DNA from: Lucinisca nassula | Lineage: Eukaryota > Mollusca > Bivalvia > Lucinida > Lucinidae | Assembly: GCA_963580285.1 (NCBI GenBank) | Contig: OY757020.1 | Coordinates: 98,583,497 to 98,647,496, forward strand | Direction: 5' to 3' | DNA: 64,000 nt | Part shown: positions 22,027 through 31,922 of the stretch, piece after piece | Position numbering within the stretch: position 1 is the first letter of the stretch | Layout of the letters: each line of letters begins with the position of its first letter | The notes under the pieces: model-generated | What the model was told of the DNA's origin: nothing | Databases searched by the model: none | Seen by the model: only the letters and a program-made list of their open reading frames with translations | Made by a program: the position numbers and the translations under genes

Positions 22027-22071
22027 TTATCCTGATGAAGGTCTAAAAAAGACCGAAACGCGTAGATCCAA
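22027..22071 (+). ncRNA. Hammerhead ribozyme candidate, type I
   Basis: Core CTGATGA (22032-22038), stem II GGTCT-AAAAA-AGACC (perfect), GAAA (22055-22058), minimal stem III C-GC-G closed by A-U, then GTA and GAT. Stem I is short: ATC (22029-22031) pairs with GAT (22065-22067), extendable past a CC bulge by TT/AA. All core bases are right, but stem I is weak, so this is a candidate. AATAAA follows at 22071. Confidence 0.55.
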
Positions 22072-22144
22072 TAAAACAGATGTTAAACAGCTCCGTTGTT
22101 TGGTCGTTTGTTCCAGTACTCACCCATTCCCGTTGAAAGATTGT

Positions 22145-22676
22145 TTTAGTGCGGTTAATTATATAGGCGTGTTTTCGTGATCACACCCATATGCTTACAT
22201 GAGCTCCGCAATCGGGGCATTATACACCCGTAGCAAGTTAATGCTCCATATCATGGGCTAACTACATATCAAGTTCCAGCTTGATGGGATATAAATTGTA
22301 GGAGGAGTTCGCCGGAAATGAAAATGTCAACATTTATTTTCGAAGTGTAATATTTACAAAAATATTTGGTGGACCATCCTCTTTAAACTATATACACTGC
22401 TCCACATCATAGTCAAACTTAATAGCGAGCGAGCTGCCGCATGGGGCTTAGCTCTGTGGAAACGCGTAACTTGAAGGCACAACTGAAGTGAAATTTCAAG
22501 TTGTTTCTACGTGTTGGACCAATTTTTCATGTACCGGAATTTGGTTCGACATTTTAGTAAAATAGCCTTGCGCCGTGTGAACAAGCTACCTGCAACATCA
22601 CATTGCAGAATTTGTGGTTTCTGCGGGCTGATTTAGTGGTCATTCGTAATGTCAACTACCATTCTTTCATTTTCAG
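22145..22676. other. Sequence without recognised features
   Basis: No supported coding sequence or terminal repeat was recognised in this stretch. GTAGGAGGAGTTCG at about 22299 resembles a block of pearl-like arrays (for example 45371), so part may be an old array fragment. Confidence 0.4.
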
Positions 22677-22713
22677 CCAGATATTTTCGCAAAGTATAGA
22701 TACTCTGAAGACG
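22677..22713 (+). CDS. Candidate short exon (37 nt)
   Basis: TTCTTTCATTTTCAG precedes it and GTAAGTC follows, both close to consensus. One frame reads PDIFAKYRYSED plus one base. There is no homology I recognise and no proven partner exon. Splice-like borders arise by chance, so this is only a candidate. Confidence 0.25.
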
Positions 22714-22751
22714 GTAAGTCAAAAATAGCAAGCACTCTCCTTTTCGTTTAT

Positions 22752-22982
22752 TAACCCATTTAGTACCAGAAACCCTAAAACGGGTACCCTGGCAAACAGT
22801 TCAGGCCCAGATCAGACGCCACAGAACGCGGCGTCTGATCAGGGCCTACACTGTTTGCACGAAATTCAACCATTGTCTATACAAATTTTGAAGAAAACAC
22901 GACCTGACACCCCTAAATTTCGAAATGGACTCCAGCTATATATAAGGAGGAAGATTCCATTTGGTACAAAAAGGGTTAATGA
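22752..22982. mobile_element. Foldback MITE with terminal TTAACCC
   Basis: Outer ends TTAACCCATTTAGTACCA and TTGGTACAAAAAGGGTTAA are near-complementary. The inner hairpin at 22796-22860 pairs GCAAACAGTTCAGGCCC and GATCAGACGCC with GGCGTCTGATC, GGGCCTACACTGTTTGC. Confidence 0.65.
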
Positions 22983-23184
22983 CAACAAGCCCACGCGACA
23001 GAAAACGACAACGATAAAATGGCCGACACCGATTCATCAACCACACTGATGTTGCGAATATGAAGAATTGCAGTTGCAGTTACACCGATAAACAAGAATT
23101 ATCTGACTTATCGTGTTCTTTAAGTGACAAAGATTGTTTGTTTTTGAAATTTTAAATATTGTGTCTCAGCGATGTGGAACATGG

Positions 23185-23265
23185 CAGGTCAGTGGTTAGT
23201 CCACTTGCCTATTATGCTAGAGGCCCCCGGTTAGATTCCCGGCAGTGGTAATATCTATCTATCAT
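23185..23265 (+). mobile_element. tRNA-like SINE head
   Basis: GGCAGGTCAGTGGTTAGTCC resembles box A and CGGTTAGATTCCCGG box B, followed by a TATC-rich tail. Cloverleaf pairing is incomplete, so I read it as a SINE rather than a tRNA gene. Confidence 0.45.
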
Positions 23266-23454
23266 CTATTTATTTGGTCAAAGTTCCAGGATCTGAGACG
23301 GGCAATAAAGGCTGATATTAAGACTCGGCACGACACTTGGTTGGTGACATCAAGTCCAATCCTCTAGAATTTTATCGGAACATTAATGGTCAAAAAAGGA
23401 CACTCAATGTATCCCCCATCGAAAAAAGGTTCACGGTAGTGTTCAACAAAAAAG

Positions 23455-23760
23455 AGGGCCCCGCCCATAGGGGCTTGAAGAAATATATGGGCTGCATGAT
23501 GCTTCCACGCAGAGCTGAATCCGGCCCGCACACTAGTACTGGTAAACCGCTAAGAGGATCTAAGCCTGTCCAGGAACCGCGTTGCAAAGTGGACCGTCCA
23601 TGCTAATAAATCCTATTGGTTTCATTGGGCGACAGGGCTTGAGATGTCATTTCATCTCAATGTCGAGTAAAAGTCCCACAAAACTGGAAGCAACGTCTCC
23701 AAAATGACCTTTACAGTGTTGACGGGGACGTTAAACCTCAAATCAAACAAATCAACAAAA
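23455..23760 (-). mobile_element. SINE-like ~300-bp repeat, complete copy
   Basis: Runs from CCCCGCCCATAGGGGCTTGA through GCATGATGCTTCCACGC, CACTAGTACTGGTAAACCGC, GGGCTTGAGATGTCATTTC and GTTGACGGGGACGTTAAACC to the tail AATCAAACAAATCAAC. Other copies at 17085, 40441, 50710 and 59930 are on the + strand. The (CAAA)n tail marks its 3' end. Confidence 0.75.
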
Positions 23761-23764
23761 AAGA

Positions 23765-25560
23765 GCACAACCAGGTCCCCTTGCTTGAAAGGTCGACCCC
23801 GTTCGTGGATAACATTGTTGTAGCTAAAGAAGCTGTAATCAAACTTCTGAAAGGCCTGAACCCTTCTAAAAGCATTAGGATCTGATGATTTGCATCCCAG
23901 TGTTCTAAAGGAATTTACAGATGAATTAGGTCCGGTTTTCGCACACCTTAATCAACAGTCACTTGATTCGGCTGCAATTCCCAAGGAATGGTCTTTAACA
24001 AATATATACACATTGTCCAAGAAGGGTGATTGATCTTGTGCTTGAAATGTTTCGCCCTGTATCACTCACACGTGTACCTTGCGAACTTTAGGAGCACCTT
24101 GTTTGTTCAAATGTAATGGCCCACCTTGACCTTAAACTATTATCTGATAGACAGCATGCTTTCAGAAAGAACCATAGCTGTGAAACACAACTGTGACAGT
24201 GATAGATGTTTGGGCTAAAATCGTTGACGATGGTGGACAAACTGACACATTCATCTTGGATTTTGAGAAAGCTTTTGATACACCTCCTCATGAGGTTCTG
24301 AAAAGCAAATTTAATGGATATGGCATTGGTGGCAAACCTTTAAAATGATGGATTGATGCTTTTCTATGCCATAGAGAGCAACGGGTGGTTGTCAATGGAA
24401 GTAAATCTGATTGGGCCCCTGTCCTGTCTGGAGCCATGCAGGGGACGGTTCTTGGTCCACTCCTTTTCTCTTTTTACATAAATGTATCTTACAGGAAATT
24501 GATTCAGAAATAAGGCTCTTTGCTAATGACTGTGTTTGTTACCGTGAAATGAAAACTTCGGAAGATACACTGAAACTACAGTATGATACTGACAAATTGG
24601 GTAGCTGGGCTAGGAAGTGGAGAATGCGGTTCCAACCCAGTAAATGTAACATGATGCAACCTACAAACACGGATCAAAAAGATCAATGCTACCTATGAAT
24701 TGGAATGACCTCCCCTAGAAAATGCAGAAAGCACTGAATACCTTGGTGTGACAATCACGAATGATTTAAGATGGAGTGAGTGTTTGAGTTTTACGTTCCA
24801 CCAACAGCTAAGGTCATACGGAGACGGGACCTCGGTTTAAAGACTCATCCGAAAGTCTGGAGAAGCCCGGGATCGATCCTGCGATGATTTAAGATGGAAC
24901 ACTCACATTAGTAATGTTTGTACTAAGGCAAATAAAACCCGTGGCTTCTTGAGACGGAATCTGTCAGCATGCCCACAAGACGTAAAAGAAATACCATACA
25001 AGGGACTGGTTCGTCCAGTCCTGGAATATTCAAGTACGTTTTCGGATCCACCTACTGTTACCCTCCAGGAGGAACTGGAGAAAGTCCAAAAACGTGCGGC
25101 CCGTTTTGTAACTGGGAATTACACGTTTGAAACATGGAGTATGACTGACATTATGGAACAGTTAAAGTGGGAGTCTCTTAAAGAGCGGAGGAAACAAAGT
25201 AGGCTGATACATTTATATAAAGGTCTAAAGGGTAAAGCCAGTATACCCATGGGTGACCTTGTCCCCTCTTCAAAGACAACACTTCGGAAAAAACATTAAT
25301 TAGCCCTACAAAAAATTGGCACCAGGGCTGACATCTACAAATTAAGCTTCATCCCTTGGACTATCTCAGATTGGAACGAGCTCCCCTCTTCTCTTCTGGT
25401 ATATGCAGAAGGTGCAGAGGACTCCATCTCTAGATTCAACACCCTTGTGAGGTCTAGGGACTAGTTCAGTCGGTCGAATCCCCTGGTGAAAGATTGTCGA
25501 AGGACGTGTCACCAGTGAACAATTCTGACTGGAATCGGGTGTATATTACGTGAACACCAG
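23765..25560 (+). pseudogene. Jockey/CR1-like LINE ORF2, RT and C-terminus
   Basis: Coding blocks: LLKGLNPSK (23850), SLTNIYTLSKKGD (24000), ILDFEKAFDTPPHEVL (motif A, 24245-24300), MQGTVLGPLLFS (with a frame change), RLFANDCVCY (motif C, where the first Asp of ADDC is Asn), MRFQPSKCNMM, then after a SINE RWNTHISNVCTKANKTRGFL, VRPVLEYSS, KVQKRAARFVTGNY and KWESLKERRKQSR, and WNELPSSLL near 25380. The lost catalytic Asp and several frameshifts make it inactive. The 3' end is duplicated in inverted orientation (25636-25790). Confidence 0.8.
24761..24898 (+). mobile_element. 108-bp SINE with 15-bp target duplication
   Basis: ATGATTTAAGATGGA occurs at 24761-24775 and 24884-24898, exactly flanking a 108-bp insert inside the LINE RT. 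The insert begins GTGAGTGTTTGAGTTTTACG and ends GGATCGATCCTGCG, which resembles a box B on the minus strand. The (ACTC)n-like end would be its tail. This defines the element's boundaries cleanly. Fragments are at 5436-5480 and 18006-18123. Confidence 0.75.
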
Positions 25561-25800
25561 ATCTGCAGGATGAAAGCCTACACAGTAATAATGTAATTAC
25601 GATAGGGGTCTATAACTTGCAAAGGGATAAGAATCAGAATTGTTTACTGGCGACGCGTCCTTAGACAATCCGTCACCAGGTCCTTCGACCGACTTACCTA
25701 GTCCATAGACCTCTCATGGGTGGTGAATCAAGAGATTGAGTTTGCACCTTCTGCACAGAGGCCCTCTCCCCGCACAAGGGTCTTCTCCCTCTCCAGCTAA
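25380..25800. repeat. Long inverted repeat made from a LINE 3' end
   Basis: The LINE 3' end at about 25380-25540 (GCAGAAGGTGCAGAGG, GTGAGGTCTAGGGACTAG, CAGTCGGTCGAA, GTGAACAATTCTGA) reappears as reverse complement at 25636-25790 (TCAGAATTGTTTACTGG, TTCGACCGACTTACCTAGTC, CATAGACCTCTCATGGGTGG, GCACCTTCTGCACAGAGGCC). Arms are about 155 bp with a 95-bp spacer. Confidence 0.75.
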
Positions 25801-25819
25801 CGCCCCCATCCGAAGTCGG

Positions 25820-26100
25820 TGCACTTTTTGACATTCAGTCCAGCAAATGAACTCCGATTATGCAGCGTTTTTGGACACCGAAATAATCACTACCGCGGTG
25901 TCCGAATATGCTCCACTGACATCATCTGCAGGGATGAATACCACAAAGTGACCGTAGTTCGGATCGGGACATTAACCCTCGGGAACTTTATTGAACACGT
26001 TTGTCATCCAGCAAAAATTATCGGGCTAGTAGCGGTAAAATGCTGGACTTAGGATCGAGAAGTTATGTGTTCGAGTCCCACTGGTACATTGCACTATCTT
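25820..26100. other. Unrecognised sequence with a small palindrome and tRNA-like box B
   Basis: GGACACCGAAATAATCACTA and CCGCGGTGTCC at about 25873-25903 form a small hairpin. GTGTTCGAGTCCCACTGG at about 26070 resembles a box B with a candidate box A near 26030. Nothing else is recognised. Confidence 0.35.
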
Positions 26101-26625
26101 AGAAATAGATTGGGCTGCATGATGCTTCCATGCAGAGCTGAAAGCGACTGCACATAAATACTGGTAAACCGCTTACAGGGTCTTTTTTTGGGGTTTTGGT
26201 TTTAAGGACCTTTCAAGATTATTTCACTCCTATCGAGCCGACCATTAATCATAGGCTGGCGAAAACCGGAGTACCCGGAGAAAAACCACCTGACCTTCCG
26301 TTGCAGAACTTGGCGTCTCACATGTGACCCGAGCGAGGCTCGAACCACAGCGGTGAGAGACCTAATGATCAAGAGTCAGCGCTCTTAACCACTAGGCCAC
26401 GGAGGCCCGTTTACAGGGTCTAAGTCTATCTGGGTAAGTTGTGCAAGTTGGACCATCCCTACAAATAAACCATTTTTTTTGTTTCGGCAGCAGGGCTTGA
26501 AGTCTTCTCGTCTCATTGTCGACGTAAAATAAGAAAAGAAAGAAAAGAAAACGGAAGCATTGTCTCCAAAATGACTTTCGTCGTTCTGGTCGGGACATAA
26601 ACCCTTAATCCAAATAAACACTGAA
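26100..26625 (-). mobile_element. SINE-like ~300-bp repeat split by a tRNA-derived SINE
   Basis: The repeat begins GGGCTGCATGATGCTTCCAT and AATACTGGTAAACCGC, and resumes at 26409 with GGTCTAAG, GCAGGGCTTGAAGTCTTC and TCTCATTGTCGACGT. The insert 26184-26408 is the tRNA-derived SINE in minus orientation (box B complement GGCTCGAACC near 26336). Its target duplication is G(C/T)TTACAGGGTCT at 26171-26183 and 26409-26421. Confidence 0.75.
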
Positions 26626-26639
26626 GATTTTGTACCTGG

Positions 26640-26880
26640 CCTAATGCCTTTAAGTTTTATTTGCTTTTTAATTTTGATAGCCTAGCTTGATTGAGTTGAA
26701 CTTTTTTCTGGGTTAAAGTACCTGTCTTTATTTAAATGGATACTACCGTACACCAGACTGTATCCCAAGCAGAGTGTGAAAACTGTACTGGCGCAATAGA
26801 AAAGTGACAAGTTTAGAAAACCTGTTCGACTCAAAAATGCATCTACATTATATGTATATAGATTTTTGGACGGGCTTTTT
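26640..26880. other. Short unrecognised spacer
   Basis: No gene, terminal repeat or tandem structure was recognised here. Confidence 0.4.
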
Positions 26881-26882
26881 AA

Positions 26883-28335
26883 AACAAGAGGACCATGGAT
26901 GGTCCTGTATCGCTCACCGGAGCTTACAGATTCAAAGTTTCAGGAATTTCCAGTTGTTACTCATGGAGTTATGCTGATGTCAAAAACAGGATTTTTTCTG
27001 CAAACAAAGGGATGTAACTCTATGACAGATTGGCTGACCTCGTCAATTTTACAACTCATTTCAGCTTTTATCCCTGACTTACTAATACATAAGTTTCAAG
27101 AAGATCTGATGAAAACTAAAGGGGCTATAGTGATGACAAGGTTATAAATAGGCATTTTCTGCAATCAAAGGGACGGAACTCTATGAAAGATAGGCTGTCC
27201 TCATCAGTTTTCGAACTCAACCAAGCTTTTATCCCTGACTTATCAAGAAGATCTGATAAAAACTGAAGGGGCTACGGTGATGATAAGGTAAAAAATAGGC
27301 ATTTTCAGCAAGCAAGGGGATACAACACTACAATTGGCCTAGCCAGTTTTCAAACTCATCCGAACTTCTATCCCTGACCTACTTATGTATTAGTTTCAAA
27401 AAGATACAGAAAACACGGAGACACAACTCTTAAGAGATAGGCAGACAACACCAGTTTTCAAACTCAGCTTAACTTTTAATCCCAACCTACTTATATGCTT
27501 GTTTCTGGGAGATTCGATCAACACTAAAGGACTAATGGTGATGTCAAGGTACAAAATAGGCATTTTCAGCAAGGAAGGGGTCTTAACTCTGGGAGTAATG
27601 TGCAAACAATGATAGTCTGCAAAAACATTCAAGCTTTTATCTCTTTATATGTAAGTTTCAGGAAGGTCTATCAAAACTTAGGGACTTATGATGACCTTTA
27701 CAGTGTTGAAGAGGATGTTAAACCTCAAATCAAACAAACCAATCAGCCTGCAGATATATAACTGGTCAAAGGTGTGGACGGACGGACAGGCGGACGACCC
27801 ACAGTATATACTATAAACTCCCCTGGAGCCTTGCTGAATAGGCATTTTCAGTAATCAATGATAAATGGGCCGACTTAGCCGGTTTTCGAACCCATCCAAG
27901 TTTATATCCCCAGCCACTTTACATATACGTTTCCGATGATGATGATGAGTTCGTGTTTAACGACGCGTCAACCCTCTTTGTGGGTCACAAGCGTTAAGCG
28001 GTTAATGGTTAAACGGCATGAAGAATTATGAGGATATTAAAAGTAAAAAAGTTAGTATGATATGTATAAAAATCTGAAACAGTTAAATCTTACGAACAAG
28101 TCTAATTTCTTTAAGAAATAATATTACCAACAGGTACATCTTGAAACAATTGTTGCAAGGTGTCAGCTTTGAAGTATAGGTTACGAGACTGTGAAAAGTC
28201 TACACATTCAATTAAGATGTGTTTAACAGTGAATGGCTGATCACATCCTACACAAGAATGTCTGATCAAAACTGAAGGCGCTACGGTGATGACAAGGTTA
28301 AAATAGGCATTTTCATAAATCAAAGGGACCTAACA
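26883..28335 (+). mobile_element. Pearl/HINE-type element with tandem core, broken by insertions
   Basis: The left end is AACAAGAGGACCATGGATGG, then CGCTCACCGG. Core units carry AAGTTTCAAGAAGATCTGAT, AAAACTAAAGGGGCTA and AGGCATTTTC with a period near 160-170 bp to about 27660. A SINE fragment (27690-27750, GACCTTTACAGTGTTGAAG) and a truncated LINE (27936-28258) interrupt it. Core sequence resumes at 28259 (TCTGATCAAAACTGAAGGC). The right end is not seen, since a Gypsy element follows. Confidence 0.65.
27936..28258 (-). mobile_element. 5'-truncated I/Nimb-like LINE (3' end only)
   Basis: Starts with the (GAT)n tail complement and TTCGTGTTTAACGACGCGTC, and matches the 3' end and last RNase H-region codons of the LINEs at 33344 and 42013 up to CCTACACAAGAATG. 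It is inserted in the pearl-like core at AAGTTTC/TCTGATC. Confidence 0.8.
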
Positions 28336-28987
28336 GGCATGACTCCAGTAGGGAGGACAGCTCATGAGGATATTGTCGACCATCCTGATGAGACTGGCCT
28401 ACCCAGTGAATGTATACTTCCGAACAGCCACCCTTTGGGAAATCTTCAAATGGGTCCTTGTAGTTGTACTAACAAAAATTGTAGCAGCTGCAGTTATAAA
28501 ACAAGCAAAGATCAATTTCAGCACCAATTCAGGAAACAGTGATTGTGCGGAAATTTCTAAGGAAAATATCCCCATTGAGCAACATAAATATCCAACATTA
28601 AAGCCCATCTTGCACTGGAAAAGAAATGGTGAAAAACCTGGCTGGCCTACGGTAGCTCCGTATGACAAAGAGCTAAAGGTTTATTGGCATAAATGGGATC
28701 TGATCGAAATTAGGGACGAGATCCTAGGCAAGAAACATGTTAGAGATGACGGAAAAAGTGATGACTACCTGTATATTATTCCTTTCAATCTGCGTACGGA
28801 ATCTTTCAACAGCTTCACACATATATAACAGCTGGGCATCTTGGCGTAGCAAAACATATGAAAAACGGAGATGTTTTTATTGGTGCAATATGCACCATGA
28901 TGTGTCTTATTGGTGCAGGATCTTCCCAACCTGTGAGTACAGAAAACTGCCACCAAGACCGGCAAAAGCCCTGCAAAGTAGAAGTAA
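28335..28987 (+). pseudogene. Gypsy-type LTR retrotransposon pol fragment (pre-integrase and zinc-binding part)
   Basis: Bases 28364-28828 encode HWKRNGEKPGWPTVAPYDKE, typical of Gypsy pol between RNase H and integrase, and after a frameshift 28800-28960 encodes a degenerate HHCC zinc-binding domain (KTYEKRRCFYWCNMHHDV, WCRIFPTCEYRKLPPRP). The element continues at 30895 beyond the inserted RT element. No LTR was identified in the window. Confidence 0.75.
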
Positions 28988-29527
28988 AACAAAGATCAGG
29001 AATTGATACAATTAACTTACTCCACCCATAAAAGACACCAAAGGGAATGAAATACAAACATTAAGCGACCAGACCATAATGGAAACCTAAACAAAGAAAG
29101 ACCATAAGGACAGTTACTTTCCCACAAAATGGCCATATGACCATCCAAGTGATACACACAGTAAGTAACAAACAACAACATAAATAAATCGCCACAGAAG
29201 AGCCGCCTTGGAACGGTCAGTGGAAGATTTCCACTGGGGGGGCTTAAATCGATTTTACGTGGCCACAATCCTCGCCCTTACTTCTGTCGCGATTTAGACA
29301 AATAATTTGTTCAGTCCGCATGAAGGCCTCCTAACTCATCAGTGCAACATCTCCGTGAACACAAAAATCAAAGAACCACAGAGGTGAGACAACGGTGAGG
29401 ACTCGACAGCAAGAAACCACTGAAATGATGGAGCAAAAGAAAACCAACAGTTAGACTCCGATGAGCCCGACCAGAGACAGAGCATCAGGCACCAACCAGC
29501 ATTATCTCTCTAATTCTCAATAAGCCT
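28988..29527 (-). repeat. Non-coding 3' tail of the RT element (copy 1)
   Basis: 540 bp between the RT stop and the Gypsy sequence, containing CCTCCTAACTCATCAGTGCA, a G-run before CTTAAATCGATTTTACG, and an outer end reading CAAAGTAGAAGTAAAACAAA. It matches copy 2 (32640-33222) in reverse orientation and the solo fragments at 1641, 6005 and 11575. Confidence 0.75.
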
Positions 29528-30908
29528 TTACGTTGGAGCCGTCATAGAATCTGAGGCCTGACCCACCGGCGTGCAATTAAAGAGGGAAGCAGAGTTGCCA
29601 ACCGTGATTGGGTTAACTACCATGCATGCAGTCTGTCGTATAATATCCATGTTGTACCCAATCTTTTTATATCGAAGAATGATTTTACGAAATTGGGTGC
29701 TGAAGTCATTGCGGTTATATATTTTTCTGAATTTATATACTAAGTCACCATAAAATTCGGGTTCCGATAGACCTTGTTGCAGAAGAGATTTAAGTCCAAT
29801 ATTGAATTTTGAAATTAAATCAGAATTGCGTCTATAAAATTTTGAAAAGGCTTTGCGTAGTTTATGGTACCGATAACCCTGATTAAGGAGTTTAGCCGTT
29901 AATAATTTATTACGAGTGTTGAAGTCAGTTACATGACTACACACTCTAGCAAATCGAATTATTTGCGAAATATAAACGCCATAGGATGGCGCACGAGGAA
30001 CATCACCATCCAAAAAAAGGAAAACCTACAATCTCAAAATCAAAGTCATCGCGTTTATCATAAATTTTGCACGAAACAAATCCATCTACAATAGATAAAT
30101 GTAAATCCAAAAACGGGGCCTCGGTATCAGAAGAATTTGCTTTATTTAACTGAAGTTCTAGGGGGTAAATCTGACTGATCAAACCATCAAAATAGGTATT
30201 ATCAATATTTAATAAATCATCTAAATATCTAGAAGTAGAGCTAAAAGCTTCAATAATTTCAGATTGGTTATCAATGGAAAGCGACAAAATGAAGTCTCTT
30301 TCATAACAATACAAGAACAGATCAGCCACAAGAGGTGCGCAATTAGTACCCATCGGAATACCCACAATTTGTCTAAATAACTTAGTACCGAATCTAATAT
30401 AAATATTGTCAAGTAGAAAGGTGAGGGCATCACACACTTTCTGACATGACCAAAGAGTATAATTCTTATGCTCTTTAGAAGTGAAAAATGCATTTCTGAC
30501 ATAACATATAAGATAGAGAGAATCTTCTCTGTGAAAAGCCCATTCAATTAAATCATTAAGCTTTTCTTTTATAAGATTATGAGGAAGTGTAGTGTAAAGA
30601 GTGGAAAAATCGTAGGTAGACAGACTAGAAGCACGAAAATGTCTAGATTTCAATTCATTTAAAACCTCATTCGAATTTTTTATAGACCAAAACAGATTTC
30701 TTCCTGATCTTTCAAAGACTTTATCACAATATTTAATTACATGCGTTTTAATAGCAGTAAGACAGGAAGTTAATAATTTAGAAAGTTCAGTGGTAGTGCA
30801 AGAGCTAGAATTTGCAATAAACCGTGCTTTTGTAAGGTTTTTTATGAAGTTTTGGTAACCGGTATAGCGTAGGAAGCTTGTCTTGGACTTCGTTAACACA
30901 CACAGCAA
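29528..30908 (-). pseudogene. Reverse transcriptase, Penelope-like type (one frameshift)
   Basis: Two overlapping frames (30003-30908 and 29528-30013) join across an A-run at 30012-30018, giving about 460 residues. Visible RT blocks: STYDFSTLYTTLPH (motif A region), GIPMGTNCAPLVADLFLY (motif B), SRYLDDLLNID (motif C, YLDD), EAPFLDLHLSI and KIYDKRDDFDFEIV. The C-terminal part (APSYGVYISQIIRFARVCS, GYRYHKLRKAFSKFY, EPEFYGDLVYKF) is conserved in this RT group. No GIY-YIG, RNase H or integrase is seen with it. The RT type resembles Penelope-like elements, but clade placement is uncertain. The first ~150 residues look intact. Confidence 0.7.
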
Positions 30909-31850
30909 TACTGCAGCGGTATATTGTCGGTTGTCCTATGGAAAGGATTGCACTGGATCTTAGCGGTCCTAACCCTGTATCTAACCGTCGTAATAAATAT
31001 TTGTTGATGATCTCTAATTACTTCAGCAAAAGGCTAGAGGAAATAACGTTGAAAATTCAAGAAACTACCAGTGTTGCAGAAGCCCTGGAAAACCAGTTCA
31101 TATCAATACATAGGATACCGTTACAGATCCAAACTGATAGAGGCACTTACATTGAAGCGAAAGTCTTCCACGAAATGTGTAAACGTCTTGGTATTGACAA
31201 AACTAGGTCAACCATTAAAAGGCCTCAAAGTGACGGAATGGCCGAGCGGGCCAATCGCACCAAACAAAACATGACTTCTTCCTATATCTCAGACAATCAA
31301 ACCGATTGGGATGAGCATATACCTTTACTCTTGCTTGCGTACATGTCATCTGTTCACGAGATCACTGGAGTTTCCCCAAGCCAGAATGGTTTTTGGACGA
31401 GATCTGACTCTCTCACTTGACCTGGCATTAGGTAGTCCTGTTAGGGAAGAAAAACATTTCGTTACTGATTATGCGTATGAACTGGAGCAAAGGCTATTTG
31501 ATATCCATGAATATGCAAGAAAACATCTTAAAATAGCCAGTGACAGTATATAACGCAAGTATGAATCGCAAGTATGACATAAAAGCGAATCACAATCGGT
31601 TTATGGTCGGAGTTGCTGTTTGGTAGTTTAAACCAAAGCGCAGAAAAGGGTTCAACCCTAAAATACAAATACACTGGAAAGGGCCGTACGTTATTACTGA
31701 GCAACTGAATGACGCTACCGTATTTAAGCCGGTCCGAATAATAAATCAGAGATAATACACCATGATTCAATACACCGCTACTTATGTGAGGATAAACCGA
31801 CGTGGTTTGACCCGACGATAAACTAACATCTATGTAAATCATTCCAAAGA
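30895..31850 (+). pseudogene. Gypsy-type integrase core and C-terminal part
   Basis: Continues the pol fragment at 28335-28987. Catalytic blocks: IALDLSGP (first Asp), IQTDRGTYIEA (second Asp), and RPQSDGMAERANR (Glu). Then LLLLAYMSSVHEITGVSPSQ, a frameshift near 31390, FGRDLTLSLDLALGSPV and REEKHFVTDYAYELEQR. The 31560-31830 part reads, with frame breaks, like the integrase C-terminus (FNPKIQIHWKGPYVITEQLND). It integrates element cDNA in active relatives; this copy is broken. Confidence 0.75.
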
Positions 31851-31922
31851 TTTTAGGCTCTGGTAAATCAAATAGTATACATAATCAACATTAAACCAGC
31901 TAATATAAAAATGAATTTCCAC

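Noticed and set aside
28380..28415. CTGATGA followed by an ACTGG...CCAGT stem, resembling a hammerhead
   Set aside because: The invariant GAAA is GAAT, no stem I/III arrangement closes, and it lies within Gypsy pol coding sequence.
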